This document shows positions 17,914-26,409 of a stretch of 64,000 nucleotides of DNA, one piece after another; within the stretch, counting starts at the first letter, position 1; every line of letters begins with the position of its first letter. The stretch lies in assembly GCF_020164455.1 (NCBI RefSeq), contig NZ_JAIQWW010000018.1, forward strand, positions 62,001 to 126,000, written 5' to 3'. Below the pieces are notes generated by a model, which did no database searches, was not told where the DNA came from, and saw only the letters and a list, made by a program, of their open reading frames with translations. The position numbers were made by a program, and so were the translations under genes. Source of the DNA: Phyllobacterium chamaecytisi (GTDB taxonomy: Bacteria > Pseudomonadota > Alphaproteobacteria > Rhizobiales > Rhizobiaceae).

Positions 17914-18990
17914 TTATCGCGCTGATACGATCTTCCCGGATTTTACATTGCGTGGTGCTGGCGCAGTCGCACCGCCAATCGTCGTCAGCACGCTCTCGAA
18001 TATGTCGGCGCAGGCTTCCCAGCTGAATCCCTTGAGTCTGACGTCCGGATCGACCCGGCCCATTTCCAGCGCGCCCAACGCGGCCTTTTGCAGATTTTCG
18101 GAAAGAACACCCGCGCCTGACGCGCCGATAACATCCTTTGGGCCCGGAACGGGATAACCTGCAACAGGCAGCCCGCAGGCTATGGCCTCAAGCAGGACAA
18201 GACCGAACGTGTCCGTGCGGCTCGGAAAGACGAAGACGTCCGATCCCCCATAATAGCGAGCAAGGGTTTCCCCTTCTTGCTTCCCGGCAAACACCGCATC
18301 GGGATACTTCCGCCTCAATTCATCCAGATCCGGACCGTCGCCTACGATGAGTTTGGTGCCAGGCAGATCGAGAGAAAGGAAGGATTCAAGATTCTTTTCT
18401 GGCGCGACACGGCCGACGCAGAGAAAGACAGGTCGGGGCAGCTTGAGATCGACATCGGGTTGCGGCCGGAAAAGCTCACGGTCAACGCCGCGCGTCCACA
18501 CTTTCAGCGTCGCAAAGCCGCGTTCGGCCAGTTCGTCATGGATGGACTGTGTCGGGACCAGGCAATGTTCGGCTGCATTATGGAAACGCCGCAGGAAGGC
18601 ATAGGACCACGACAGTGGAACAGGCAGCCGCTCGCGCAGGTATTCAGGAAAACGCGTATGGAAGCTGGTGGTAAATCGCCAGTTATTCTTCAGGCAAGCA
18701 CGTCTTGCCATGATACCGAGCGGCCCCTCGGTGGCGATATGCACATAAGCCGGCTGCAGCGCTTCGATGCGCGCCCTGATTGCAAGGGGATGCGTCAACG
18801 CCAGACGGATTTCCGGATAGGTCGGGCAAGGCGCAGAACGATAATCGGCAGGCGAGATGATCGTTACTTCAAAGCCGCGCGCTTCCATCTGCTCGCGCAG
18901 CTTGGTCAGCGTGCGAACCACGCCATTGACTTGCGGGTGCCAAGCATCCGAGACGATGACCAGGCGCTTCGCTTGACCCTCAGGCTGCAT
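17914..18990 (-). CDS. agt: GT4 glycosyltransferase, Agt-like (glycolipid synthesis)
   Basis: A 358-residue GT-B enzyme. N-terminal IVSDAWHPQVNGVVRTL and FHTRFPEYLRERL are donor/acceptor-domain features of family 4. CVGRVAPEKNLESFL and PSRTDTFGLVLLEAIACGLPV form the nucleotide-sugar site; the first Glu of the EX7E motif is Asp here. It overlaps the upstream metallophosphoesterase by 11 bases. In rhizobia, Agrobacterium and many marine bacteria, a PlcP phospholipase and an Agt glycosyltransferase are co-transcribed under phosphate starvation and replace phospholipids by glycosyl-diacylglycerols. The Agt assignment rests on that pairing. The alternative is a mannosyltransferase acting on another lipid. 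Confidence 0.7.
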   Translation of the reverse strand: MQPEGQAKRLVIVSDAWHPQVNGVVRTLTKLREQMEARGFEVTIISPADYRSAPCPTYPEIRLALTHPLAIRARIEALQPAYVHIATEGPLGIMARRACLKNNWRFTTSFHTRFPEYLRERLPVPLSWSYAFLRRFHNAAEHCLVPTQSIHDELAERGFATLKVWTRGVDRELFRPQPDVDLKLPRPVFLCVGRVAPEKNLESFLSLDLPGTKLIVGDGPDLDELRRKYPDAVFAGKQEGETLARYYGGSDVFVFPSRTDTFGLVLLEAIACGLPVAGYPVPGPKDVIGASGAGVLSENLQKAALGALEMGRVDPDVRLKGFSWEACADIFESVLTTIGGATAPAPRNVKSGKIVSAR

Positions 18991-19801
18991 TCGCCGCCTT
19001 TGGACGCTTGTCATCCAGCCGGACGACAGGCGCGAAGCCTGCCTGTTCGCCGATCAGATGCGTCCAGGAAAGGAGTTCCATGCGGCCATCGAAATGCTCG
19101 ACGATAGCCGTGCAGCTTTCCACCCAATCACCGGTATTGATGTATTCGATGCCGTCGATCTGCTCGATCGTTGCATGGTGGATATGGCCGCAGATCACGC
19201 CATCCGCGCCAATGCGCCGGGCCTCGTCCGAAACCACGGTCTGGAACGATCCGATAAAGTTCACAGCTTTCTTGACGCGGAACTTTGCCCAAGCCGAAAA
19301 CGACCAGTAACGCAGGCCAAGCATGCGCCGTACCTTGTTCATAAGTGTGTTGATTGCGAGCGCAGCGTCATAGGCCCAATCGCCGAGATAGGCGATGTGG
19401 CGGGCATTGCGCACAACAACGTCGAACTGGTCGCCGTGGATGACGAGGAATTTCCGGCCGTCCGCGGTTTCATGCATGATCCGGTCCATGACCTCGATGC
19501 CGCCGAAGTGCGTTCCCTGGAAATCACGCAAGAACTCGTCATGGTTGCCAGCAATGTAGAGGATACGCGCGCCCTTGCGGCTTTTGCGCAGTAGCTTCTG
19601 CACGATGTCATTGTGCTCTTGTGGCCAATGCCAGTTGCGGCGCAGGCGCCAGCCATCAACGATATCACCAACCAGAAAGATCGTATCGGCGTCGTGGTAT
19701 TTCAGAAAATCCAGTAGAAAACTGGCCTTCGCACCTTTCGAGCCGAGATGCACATCGGACAGGAAAAGCGTGCGGAATTTGCGGGCCTCGATCTCGACCA
19801 T
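18980..19801 (-). CDS. plcP: PlcP-like metallophosphoesterase (phospholipase C of lipid remodelling)
   Basis: A 273-residue calcineurin-like phosphoesterase with all metal motifs: SDVHLGSKG (15-23), GDIVDG, GNHDEF, IHGDQFD and GHIHHA. Such proteins are often labelled LpxH (UDP-2,3-diacylglucosamine hydrolase), but the Sinorhizobium meliloti relative PlcP is a phosphate-starvation phospholipase C acting on phosphatidylcholine and related lipids to yield diacylglycerol. The overlap with a GT4 gene and the candidate PHO box 65 bases upstream favour PlcP. Most alphaproteobacteria use LpxI for lipid A. Peripheral cytoplasmic membrane enzyme. Confidence 0.75.
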   Translation of the reverse strand: MVEIEARKFRTLFLSDVHLGSKGAKASFLLDFLKYHDADTIFLVGDIVDGWRLRRNWHWPQEHNDIVQKLLRKSRKGARILYIAGNHDEFLRDFQGTHFGGIEVMDRIMHETADGRKFLVIHGDQFDVVVRNARHIAYLGDWAYDAALAINTLMNKVRRMLGLRYWSFSAWAKFRVKKAVNFIGSFQTVVSDEARRIGADGVICGHIHHATIEQIDGIEYINTGDWVESCTAIVEHFDGRMELLSWTHLIGEQAGFAPVVRLDDKRPKAANAA

Positions 19802-19866
19802 GGTGCTGATCTCCGTTCAGCTGACGCAAAGGCGCGTCCATTTGCGCTGACACAAACCTGATTCAT

Positions 19867-19884
19867 GCAACAGTCTTATGACGG
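19867..19884 (-). promoter_or_regulatory. candidate PHO box (PhoB site) upstream of plcP
   Basis: Read on the minus strand the site is CCGTCAT-AAGA-CTGTTGC. Against the PhoB consensus of two CTGTCAT heptamers four bases apart, the first half matches 6/7 and the second 4/7, with exact spacing. It lies 65 bases before the plcP start, in the right orientation for activation. Confidence 0.5.
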
Positions 19885-20027
19885 CACGGAAAAGTGCGTG
19901 TTTCGGCAAGATAGGCACTTGTAACGAAATCGCGTTCCGTTATGCCTCTGGATGACATTTTAGCGTGCTGGAAAATTTGAATCGCCAGTGTATAAACGCG
20001 CGAGCCAAATCCCGGAGGACATCGTCA

Positions 20028-22325
20028 ATGGCCAACGACCAAACGCCCAGCAACTCTGATCTCGAAGAAAGCGCGCTGTTCTATCATCGCTTTCCTCAGC
20101 CGGGTAAGCTGGAAATCCAGGCGACGAAGCCGCTTGGAAATCAGCGCGATCTTGCCCTCGCCTATTCTCCCGGCGTCGCTGCGCCATGTCTGGCGATTCA
20201 CGAGAATCCAGCGACGGCCGCCGACTATACGAGCCGCGCCAATCTCGTCGCAGTCATCTCCAACGGCACCGCTGTCCTCGGCCTCGGCAATATCGGCCCG
20301 CTCGCGTCCAAGCCCGTGATGGAAGGCAAGGCTGTCCTCTTCAAGAAATTCGCCAATATCGATGTGTTCGATATCGAAATAGACGCACAGGAAATCAGCA
20401 AGATCGTCGATGTGGTAGCGGCGCTGGAGCCGACTTTCGGCGGCATCAATCTCGAAGACATCAAGTCGCCGGAATGTTTTGAAGTCGAGGAACAACTTCG
20501 CGCCAAAATGAACATTCCGGTGTTCCATGACGACCAGCATGGTACTGCGATCATCGTGGCGGCGGCTATTCTCAACGGCATGGAACTTGCCGGAAAAGAG
20601 CTCTCCAAGATCAAGATCGTCGCTTCCGGGGCCGGCGCCGCGGCAATCGCTTGCCTGAACCTCCTTGTGAAGCTCGGCGTTGACCGCAAGAACATCTGGG
20701 TCTGTGACCTTGACGGTGTCGTCTATGAGGGCCGCAATACGCTGATGGACCGCTGGAAATCGGTCTACGTGCAGAAAACCGATGCGCGGGTTCTCGCGGA
20801 TGTCATCGGCGGAGCTGACGTCTTTCTCGGCCTTTCGGCCGCCGGTGTGCTCAAGCCCGAGCTGTTGAAGCAGATGGCACCGAACCCGCTGATCATGGCC
20901 TTGGCCAATCCAAACCCGGAGATCATGCCGGATGAGGCGCGCGCGGCCCGTGCCGATGCGATGATTTGTACCGGCCGTTCGGACTTTCCCAACCAGGTCA
21001 ACAACGTCCTCTGCTTCCCCTTCATCTTCCGCGGCGCACTCGATTGCGGTGCACGGGCGATCAATGAGGAAATGAAGATGGCGGCAGTGCAGGCTATTGC
21101 CGCGCTGGCTCGCGAAGAGCCATCGGACGTTGCCGCCCGCGCCTATTCCGGCGAGACGCCTACGTTCGGACCGAATTACCTCATCCCCTCGCCATTCGAT
21201 CAGCGCCTCATTCTGCGGATCGCGCCGGCTGTTGCCAAAGCCGCGATGGACACCGGCGTTGCCGAACGTCCAATCGAGGATTTCGACGCCTATCTCGACC
21301 GGTTGAACCGCTTCGTCTTCCGCTCCGGCCTGATCATGAAGCCGATCTTCACCGCGGCAAAAACGGCGGAGAAGAAGCGCGTTATCTATGCGGATGGCGA
21401 GGATGAACGGGTCTTGCGCGCAGCCCAGGTTGTGCTGGAAGAAGGCATCGCCATCCCGACCCTGATTGGACGCCCGCAGGTCATAGAGACGCGTCTGCAG
21501 CGCTATGGGCTGAAGATCAAGATCGGCACCGATTTCGATGTCATCAATCCCGAGGATGATCCGCGTTATCGCGATTACGTCGATCTGCTGCTCAATCTCA
21601 CAGGACGGCGGGGCACAACACCGGAAGTCGCTCGCACCATGGTTCGCGCCAGTGGCACCGTCATCGCAGCACTTGCTATCGTTCGCGGTGAAGCCGACGC
21701 AATGATCTGCGGTCTTGAAGGCCGTTTTGAGCGGCACTTGCGTAATGTCGACCAGATTATTGGAAAACTGGAGGGCATACGCAATTTCTCCGCGCTGAGC
21801 CTGCTGATTTCGCAACGCGGTGTGCTGTTCCTGACCGACACCTACGTCAGTATCGATCCGACTGCAGAGGAAATCGCTGAAAAAACGGTTCTTGCCGCCA
21901 ACGAAATCCGCCGCTTCGGCATCGAGCCCAAGGCAGCCTTGCTCTCGCATTCCAATTTCGGCTCACGCGATTCCGAAAGTGCAGCAAAGATGCGGAGCGC
22001 ATCAGAAATTCTGCGCGTCAAGGCGCCTGATCTGGAGCAGGATGGCGAAATGCATGGCGATTCCGCGCTTTCGGCGATCCTGCGCGAGCGCGTACTTCCG
22101 CATTCGCGGCTGAGCGACGAAGCCAATCTGCTGGTTTTCCCTAATCTCGACGCGGCGAATATCACCCTCAACGTCGTCAAATCCGTCACCGATGCCTTGC
22201 ATGTCGGCCCGATCCTGCTCGGTGCCGCCAAGCCCGCACATATCCTGACGCCGTCGGTCACATCGCGCGGTATCGTCAACATGACGGCACTGGCGGTGGT
22301 GGAAGCATCTCAACGCGTTGATTAA
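20028..22325 (+). CDS. maeB: NADP-dependent malic enzyme with phosphotransacetylase-like C-terminal domain
   Basis: A 765-residue protein. Residues 1-430 are the malic enzyme: [19 protein letters not shown]-like [22 protein letters not shown] and the dinucleotide site [11 protein letters not shown]; residues 440-765 resemble phosphotransacetylase ([40 protein letters not shown]). The fused PTA-like domain in this class is regulatory, binding acetyl-CoA, and is normally without PTA activity. It decarboxylates malate to pyruvate with NADPH (or NADH in the Dme subtype). ATG 20028 follows CCCGGAGG. Rhizobia carry two such enzymes, and sequence reading does not tell which cofactor this one prefers. 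Confidence 0.93.
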   Translation: MANDQTPSNSDLEESALFYHRFPQPGKLEIQATKPLGNQRDLALAYSPGVAAPCLAIHENPATAADYTSRANLVAVISNGTAVLGLGNIGPLASKPVMEGKAVLFKKFANIDVFDIEIDAQEISKIVDVVAALEPTFGGINLEDIKSPECFEVEEQLRAKMNIPVFHDDQHGTAIIVAAAILNGMELAGKELSKIKIVASGAGAAAIACLNLLVKLGVDRKNIWVCDLDGVVYEGRNTLMDRWKSVYVQKTDARVLADVIGGADVFLGLSAAGVLKPELLKQMAPNPLIMALANPNPEIMPDEARAARADAMICTGRSDFPNQVNNVLCFPFIFRGALDCGARAINEEMKMAAVQAIAALAREEPSDVAARAYSGETPTFGPNYLIPSPFDQRLILRIAPAVAKAAMDTGVAERPIEDFDAYLDRLNRFVFRSGLIMKPIFTAAKTAEKKRVIYADGEDERVLRAAQVVLEEGIAIPTLIGRPQVIETRLQRYGLKIKIGTDFDVINPEDDPRYRDYVDLLLNLTGRRGTTPEVARTMVRASGTVIAALAIVRGEADAMICGLEGRFERHLRNVDQIIGKLEGIRNFSALSLLISQRGVLFLTDTYVSIDPTAEEIAEKTVLAANEIRRFGIEPKAALLSHSNFGSRDSESAAKMRSASEILRVKAPDLEQDGEMHGDSALSAILRERVLPHSRLSDEANLLVFPNLDAANITLNVVKSVTDALHVGPILLGAAKPAHILTPSVTSRGIVNMTALAVVEASQRVD

Positions 22326-22388
22326 CAGGCGGGTGTCTTATTGCTGCCGCATGGCCGTGGCTGGTTCGTGCGCATTCACTCGCCTCGA

Positions 22389-23321
22389 ATGCGCATGACA
22401 ATCTTGGGCCGCCGCATGTACCGGACATTTCAGATCGCCTTTATGGCAGCGACCGCCGTCTTGGCGGCGGCGCAACTTTCTTCCGCAAATTCAGATATTT
22501 GCGCGCGCATGCTGCACCGGCTGGACGAGCTCAACCGCAACGCCGATGTCGATGACTTCGAACTCAGTTTGCGGCGTGACCGCGTCGAAGCCGCGCTCGA
22601 TGCCAATAATTGTTCTGCCGTGGACGACCGCGTCTATGATGACCCGGAGCCGGACACGGCGGGTTCGCAGTCTTACGAGGTTCTGGGGAAAGAGCCCGAA
22701 CCTGTCGAGCCGGAAATGAGTACAGCTCCGGTCTATGGCGGCCGATACCAGACACTTTGCGTGCGTGCATGTGACGGCTACTATTTCCCGCTCTCCTATG
22801 AAACCGGCGCGGAGAATTTCTCACGCGATCAGGCGCAGTGCCAGTCCCAGTGTCCCGGCGCAAAGCTGTACTATCAGCCCACAGACAATCCAAATCCTGA
22901 AAGGATGACTTCGTTAAGCGGCGAAGATTACAAGGACATGCCGAATGCCTTCAAATTCAGGAAGGTAGGAGCCAATGGAACGCCGCAATGCGGTTGCCAG
23001 AGATCGGCCGGAAATTTCACCACCTTGGGCAATCCAGCGGCGGCGACATCAGCCATAGGAAAGCCCGGAGAACCAGCCAAAGTTGTCGAACCTGCGAAGC
23101 CTGTTGAAACCACAGTCGAGCCGACAGTGCCGGCAGCTCAATCGACCGAAAATTCGTCGTCCATTATTCAGCTGGGTGAACCCGCAAAGACCAAGACGGA
23201 AGCACCGCTGCCGCAGCCGCTTACCGGCGACAAGCCGATCGATCCGAACCGCAAGGTCAGGGTCGTCGGGCCAACGTTCCTTCCCGACCAAGAAGAGATG
23301 GACTTCGGGAAAAAACCTTGA
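22389..23321 (+). CDS. DUF2865-type secreted protein with a replaced C-terminal tail
   Basis: About 310 residues: a signal peptide (IAFMAATAVLAAAQLSSA), a helical N-terminal part with Cys pairs, then the DUF2865 core TLCVRACDGYYFPLSYET with SQCPGAKLYY and PQCGCQ, and a Pro/Ala/Glu-rich tail. Disulfides in the periplasm are likely. The start is uncertain; ATGs at 22389, 22395 and 22416 are all possible and none has a clear Shine-Dalgarno. The last residues, [12 protein letters not shown], lie inside a 41-bp repeat; after it the frame ends in EEMDFGKKP, whereas the second repeat copy continues in this frame with EGATNLRAP, the ending usual for such proteins. Confidence 0.75.
   Translation: MRMTILGRRMYRTFQIAFMAATAVLAAAQLSSANSDICARMLHRLDELNRNADVDDFELSLRRDRVEAALDANNCSAVDDRVYDDPEPDTAGSQSYEVLGKEPEPVEPEMSTAPVYGGRYQTLCVRACDGYYFPLSYETGAENFSRDQAQCQSQCPGAKLYYQPTDNPNPERMTSLSGEDYKDMPNAFKFRKVGANGTPQCGCQRSAGNFTTLGNPAAATSAIGKPGEPAKVVEPAKPVETTVEPTVPAAQSTENSSSIIQLGEPAKTKTEAPLPQPLTGDKPIDPNRKVRVVGPTFLPDQEEMDFGKKP
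23255..23295 (+). repeat. 41-bp direct repeat, left copy (att-like)
   Basis: Identical base for base to 27465-27505, beginning GGTCAGGGTCGTCGGG and ending CCGACCAAGAAG. This copy encodes the [13 protein letters not shown] end of the DUF2865 protein. The flanks on both sides differ between the copies, so the repeat has sharp edges. Confidence 0.92.
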
Positions 23322-23324
23322 CGA

Positions 23325-23684
23325 TCAATCCGTTGTAACTTTTTCGCGCGGCGGAATCGGAATTCGACAGACGCGGCATAAAATGAAACCCTGCCAGTGT
23401 GCAGCGAACCGAACCGCCGGCACGCTCGATAGTCGGAGTATGAAGCGGAACGAGTGTTGTGCCGTCATCGATGTCGCACATTGATCCGCGTCGAACGCGG
23501 CAAGCGCCGTGGTCGACAGCGCGAGGATGCGCCGTCCGTCGTGACCCTGAAGCTCCAGCGCGTTACCGGCGAAATTCGCGATCTGCATGCTGGTCAAGGC
23601 AACGACGGTGCGACTGGGTCGCTCAAGCCGGACGACGACTTCGTCGCGCCGTCGCCGCTCGGTTATCATGTGCGTGCCGATCAT
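23325..23684 (-). CDS. possible small protein of unknown function, 119 aa
   Basis: An open frame with plausible composition in its first 75 residues (MITERRRRDEVVVRLERPSR, then a helical stretch with LQGHDGRRILALSTTALAAF). The last 40 residues look less protein-like, with FILCRVCRIPIPPRE. I recognise no family. It lies at the left edge of the inserted module, downstream of the oxidoreductase operon on the same strand, and could be a decayed end of a donor-genome gene. No clear Shine-Dalgarno. Confidence 0.3.
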   Translation of the reverse strand: MIGTHMITERRRRDEVVVRLERPSRTVVALTSMQIANFAGNALELQGHDGRRILALSTTALAAFDADQCATSMTAQHSFRFILRLSSVPAVRFAAHWQGFILCRVCRIPIPPREKVTTD

Positions 23685-23790
23685 GGCGAACTGCGTCGGC
23701 CACGAGGTCTCCTCTGATATCAGTCGTCGGCTAGTTGGACGCAGCGGAGCTGCCAGTTGAGCAACAGCAAGCGCGAACGAGAGCGAACCA

Positions 23791-24759
23791 CTAGGGAAGG
23801 AGGAGCAGCTTTCCGACGCTGCTTCTGCTTTCCATAAGCTGATGCGCCTGCGCGGCGTCCGCCAGGGCGTATTCTGCCCCAATCTTGACCTTGAGGTCCC
23901 TGCTTCCAACCAGTCCGAACAGCGCCGCGGTGCGCTCGCGGAAGAGTGAGGGAGTGTGGATATGGTCCAGGAAGACAGCATAGCCGATCTTGATGCTCTT
24001 CGGCAGTTGCATGAGCTCCAAGGATTGTGGGGCGCCCAGCACCGGGCCGAACCAGCAAAACGTACCGGAGCGCCGCAACGATGCCACAGAATCCTCAAAC
24101 GTCGCCGGCCCCGAGCCGTCGTAGACGACGTGCACGCCTTCACCCCCCGTCAGCCGCAGCGCCTCGTCGGCAAACTTGCCGTCGCTGTTGACGATGACAT
24201 GATCCGCGCCGGCGTTCCTCGCGGCGGCCACCTTATCCTCGCTCGAAACCCGGCCGATGACCCGACCACCGCGCAGCTTGATCAATTGCGTCAGCAGCAG
24301 GCCGACGCCGCCCGCGGCGGCGTGAACCAGTGCGACATCACCCGGCTGAACAGGATGGAAGTCCGTCGCGAAATGGCTGGCGGTCAGCCCCTGCATCATC
24401 AGCGCTGCCGCCGTCCTGTCGCTGATCGCATCCGGCACGGGCGCAAGCGAGGTAACCGGCAACGCGATGCGTTGCGCGTAGCTGCCCGGACCATAGACCC
24501 AGGCGACGCGCTGGCCCGGCCTAAACTCGGTTACGCCGTCGCCCACGGCGACGATGCGGCCCGCACCTTCGACGCCTAGGATCTTCGGATCCGGCAGGTC
24601 GGTCCAGATGACACCGCGTCGGGCGCCGATGTCCATGAAGTTGACCCCCGCGGCGGCGATCTCGACCAGCGCCTCGCCCGGACCGGGCGCGGGATCCGGC
24701 AGATCGACCCATTCTAGCGCCTCGGTTCCGCCGGGCCGCCTCATCCTGACCGCCTTCAT
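23791..24759 (-). CDS. zinc-independent quinone oxidoreductase-type alcohol dehydrogenase (MDR superfamily)
   Basis: A 322-residue MDR enzyme: GroES-like N-terminus (GEALVEIAAAGVNFMDIGARRG, residues 28-50), the NADP-binding AAAGGVGLLLTQLIKLRGGRVIG near 147-170, and C-terminal GKLLLLP. Zinc ligands of alcohol dehydrogenases are missing, as in QOR/CrtE-like NADPH:quinone reductases. It overlaps the upstream Gfo/Idh/MocA gene by four bases (ATGA type). As the last gene of the module's operon it probably reduces an enone or quinone intermediate; the actual substrate is unknown. Confidence 0.87.
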   Translation of the reverse strand: MKAVRMRRPGGTEALEWVDLPDPAPGPGEALVEIAAAGVNFMDIGARRGVIWTDLPDPKILGVEGAGRIVAVGDGVTEFRPGQRVAWVYGPGSYAQRIALPVTSLAPVPDAISDRTAAALMMQGLTASHFATDFHPVQPGDVALVHAAAGGVGLLLTQLIKLRGGRVIGRVSSEDKVAAARNAGADHVIVNSDGKFADEALRLTGGEGVHVVYDGSGPATFEDSVASLRRSGTFCWFGPVLGAPQSLELMQLPKSIKIGYAVFLDHIHTPSLFRERTAALFGLVGSRDLKVKIGAEYALADAAQAHQLMESRSSVGKLLLLP

Positions 24760-25853
24760 CTTAAGCGGCCTCGCTCGATACCGGCGCTACGCTCGATCGC
24801 ATCGATAAGGCGATGCAATTCGACGGCGTCGTCGAAGGTTGGGCTGAGGCGGGTGCCCTGCCGCATGTCGGATGCTATCCTGGCATAGGCGACGGCAATG
24901 CCTTGCGACGGCCCTTCGGCGAAGTGATCCATGCCGTAAAACGCCGGTATCTCGATCGCTTGCAGCGCCTGATCGCCGCTCGCGCCCATCAGCCTAAAGC
25001 CGCCGAAGCCCGCATAGCCGACCGGGCTGGTGAGAATGATGTCCCCTCCCGTGCCGTTGATCTCGAGATGGAAGTTGGTCCCGCGCGACAGCCCGCCGCG
25101 AAAGTGCGTAGCCACAACCACGCCGTTCGCCAGCGTGCCGTTCACGACGACCTGGTCCGGAACAGTCATCGGCAGCACAGCGCCCGTCTCGTCGGTCCGG
25201 GTCGTCTTGCGGCGAATGGCATATCTGGCGTCCACCGTCTCAAACCGACTGCCAAGCACGTCGAGCAATCCGTCGATCGAATGGGCAAAGACGACGTTTT
25301 GCATGCCGGCGCCCATTGCAGGGTCGAGCGTGTAGGCGAAGGTCTCGCTCATGGACGCGCCGAAGGTGATGCCGGAGCCGATCATCGTCGCAGACAGGAC
25401 CTCGCCGACATAGCCGTCCCGGATGAGGTCCCGGATGTGGGCGAAGGCCGGCGTCGCGCGCGTCTGGAGGCCGATTGTGGTCGCTACGCCTTTCGCCTTC
25501 GCCCGGTCGCGCATCGTCACGGCGTCGGCGAGGTTCATGCCGAGCGGCCACTCCGAAAAGACGGCCTTGCCGGCGTCGATCACACGGGTGACGAGGTCGA
25601 GGTGGTGCGGAACCTTGACGGCGATAACCACCACGTCAACCTCCGGATAATTCATCAACGCCTCGTTCGTCGTCAGTGCATGAGGAACGTTGAATTTTTG
25701 GGCGGCGGCTTGAACTGCCTCCGCATTGCGGTGGCTGATCGCAGTCAAGCGAAATTCGGGAAGCTGCTGCAGGGCGGGAATATGGGTCATCGTCGCCCAG
25801 CCCTTTTCGGGATGGACGCCGATGATGCCCACCCGGATCGGATCGTCAGTCAT
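24756..25853 (-). CDS. Gfo/Idh/MocA-family oxidoreductase
   Basis: A 365-residue protein: RVGIIGVHPEKGWATMTHIPAL at the N-terminal Rossmann fold (about 6-27), then VDVVVIAVKVPHH, GKAVFSEWPLG (the EKP-like motif, here EWP instead of the common EKP), and a C-terminal alpha/beta domain. The Trp in place of the usual catalytic-loop Lys is odd for a dehydrogenase of this family, and may mean a different reaction or cofactor handling. It overlaps the QOR gene and is 12 bases after the SnoaL-like gene. Substrate unknown; sugar, inositol or aromatic derivatives are acted on by family members. Confidence 0.85.
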   Translation of the reverse strand: MTDDPIRVGIIGVHPEKGWATMTHIPALQQLPEFRLTAISHRNAEAVQAAAQKFNVPHALTTNEALMNYPEVDVVVIAVKVPHHLDLVTRVIDAGKAVFSEWPLGMNLADAVTMRDRAKAKGVATTIGLQTRATPAFAHIRDLIRDGYVGEVLSATMIGSGITFGASMSETFAYTLDPAMGAGMQNVVFAHSIDGLLDVLGSRFETVDARYAIRRKTTRTDETGAVLPMTVPDQVVVNGTLANGVVVATHFRGGLSRGTNFHLEINGTGGDIILTSPVGYAGFGGFRLMGASGDQALQAIEIPAFYGMDHFAEGPSQGIAVAYARIASDMRQGTRLSPTFDDAVELHRLIDAIERSAGIERGRLR

Positions 25854-25865
25854 GGGGATATTCCT

Positions 25866-26306
25866 TTAATTCTGGGTGATTTCGAGGATCGTCCGGCGCA
25901 GCTGCAGGCGCGCGATGCGCCAGCCCTCCGCGCTATGGACCCATGTTTCGTGATAGTGACCATAGCCGTGCAACCGCGCCGGCTGGTCAGCCCGAGGGGC
26001 GGGATTGACGACGATGTCTTCCATCGCCCAGATCGCGGTGATCTCACGCTCGGAGACGATGTCGATCTCGGCATTGTGCAAATGATGGCTTGAGCGCGCG
26101 CCGTCGAGAAAGTTGCGAACAGCGCTTGCAAATTCTTCTCGCCGGCTAAAGGCGGCAATAGTGTTTCCGTCCGAATCGAGCATCTCGATCGTTGGCTCTG
26201 GGACGAAAAGAGCGGCGAGTTCATCCCATTGCCCGGTATCTACGAAGCGGCAGTAGCGTGCCTTGACGCGCCGTACCTGCTCAATCGGATAATTCGCTTT
26301 CGCCAT
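25866..26306 (-). CDS. SnoaL-like / NTF2-fold protein
   Basis: A 146-residue protein of the NTF2-like fold: IEQVRRVKARYCRFVDTGQWDELAALFVPE at the N-terminus is the usual helix-helix opening, followed by IEMLDSDG, then SSHHLHNAEIDIVSEREITAIW and GYGHYHETWVHSAEGWRIARLQLRR. Relatives are dehydratases, isomerases or binding proteins for polycyclic or aromatic compounds. The start at 26306 was chosen because AAAGGAGA lies eight bases before it; two upstream ATGs are in frame but follow no such site. First gene of the module operon and divergent from the AraC gene across about 100 bases. Confidence 0.82.
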   Translation of the reverse strand: MAKANYPIEQVRRVKARYCRFVDTGQWDELAALFVPEPTIEMLDSDGNTIAAFSRREEFASAVRNFLDGARSSHHLHNAEIDIVSEREITAIWAMEDIVVNPAPRADQPARLHGYGHYHETWVHSAEGWRIARLQLRRTILEITQN

Positions 26307-26409
26307 GACGTGCATCTCCTTTACGATGCACATGTATGTGCGCTTTCAACTTCTTTAAGCTACCGAAAGTCCCAATTTATTGCTCGATCGTCCAGAACAG
26401 CGTGGAATT

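Noticed and set aside
18980-19801. Assignment of the metallophosphoesterase as LpxH of lipid A synthesis
   Set aside because: Gene pairing with a GT4 transferase and the PHO-box-like site fit PlcP better; the motifs alone do not distinguish the two.
20025-21950. 641-residue antisense frame inside maeB
   Set aside because: The plus strand encodes a clear malic enzyme; the antisense frame shows no motif and is a codon-bias shadow.
24813-26093. 426-residue plus-strand frame opposite the Gfo/Idh/MocA gene
   Set aside because: GC-rich shadow of a well-supported oxidoreductase gene.
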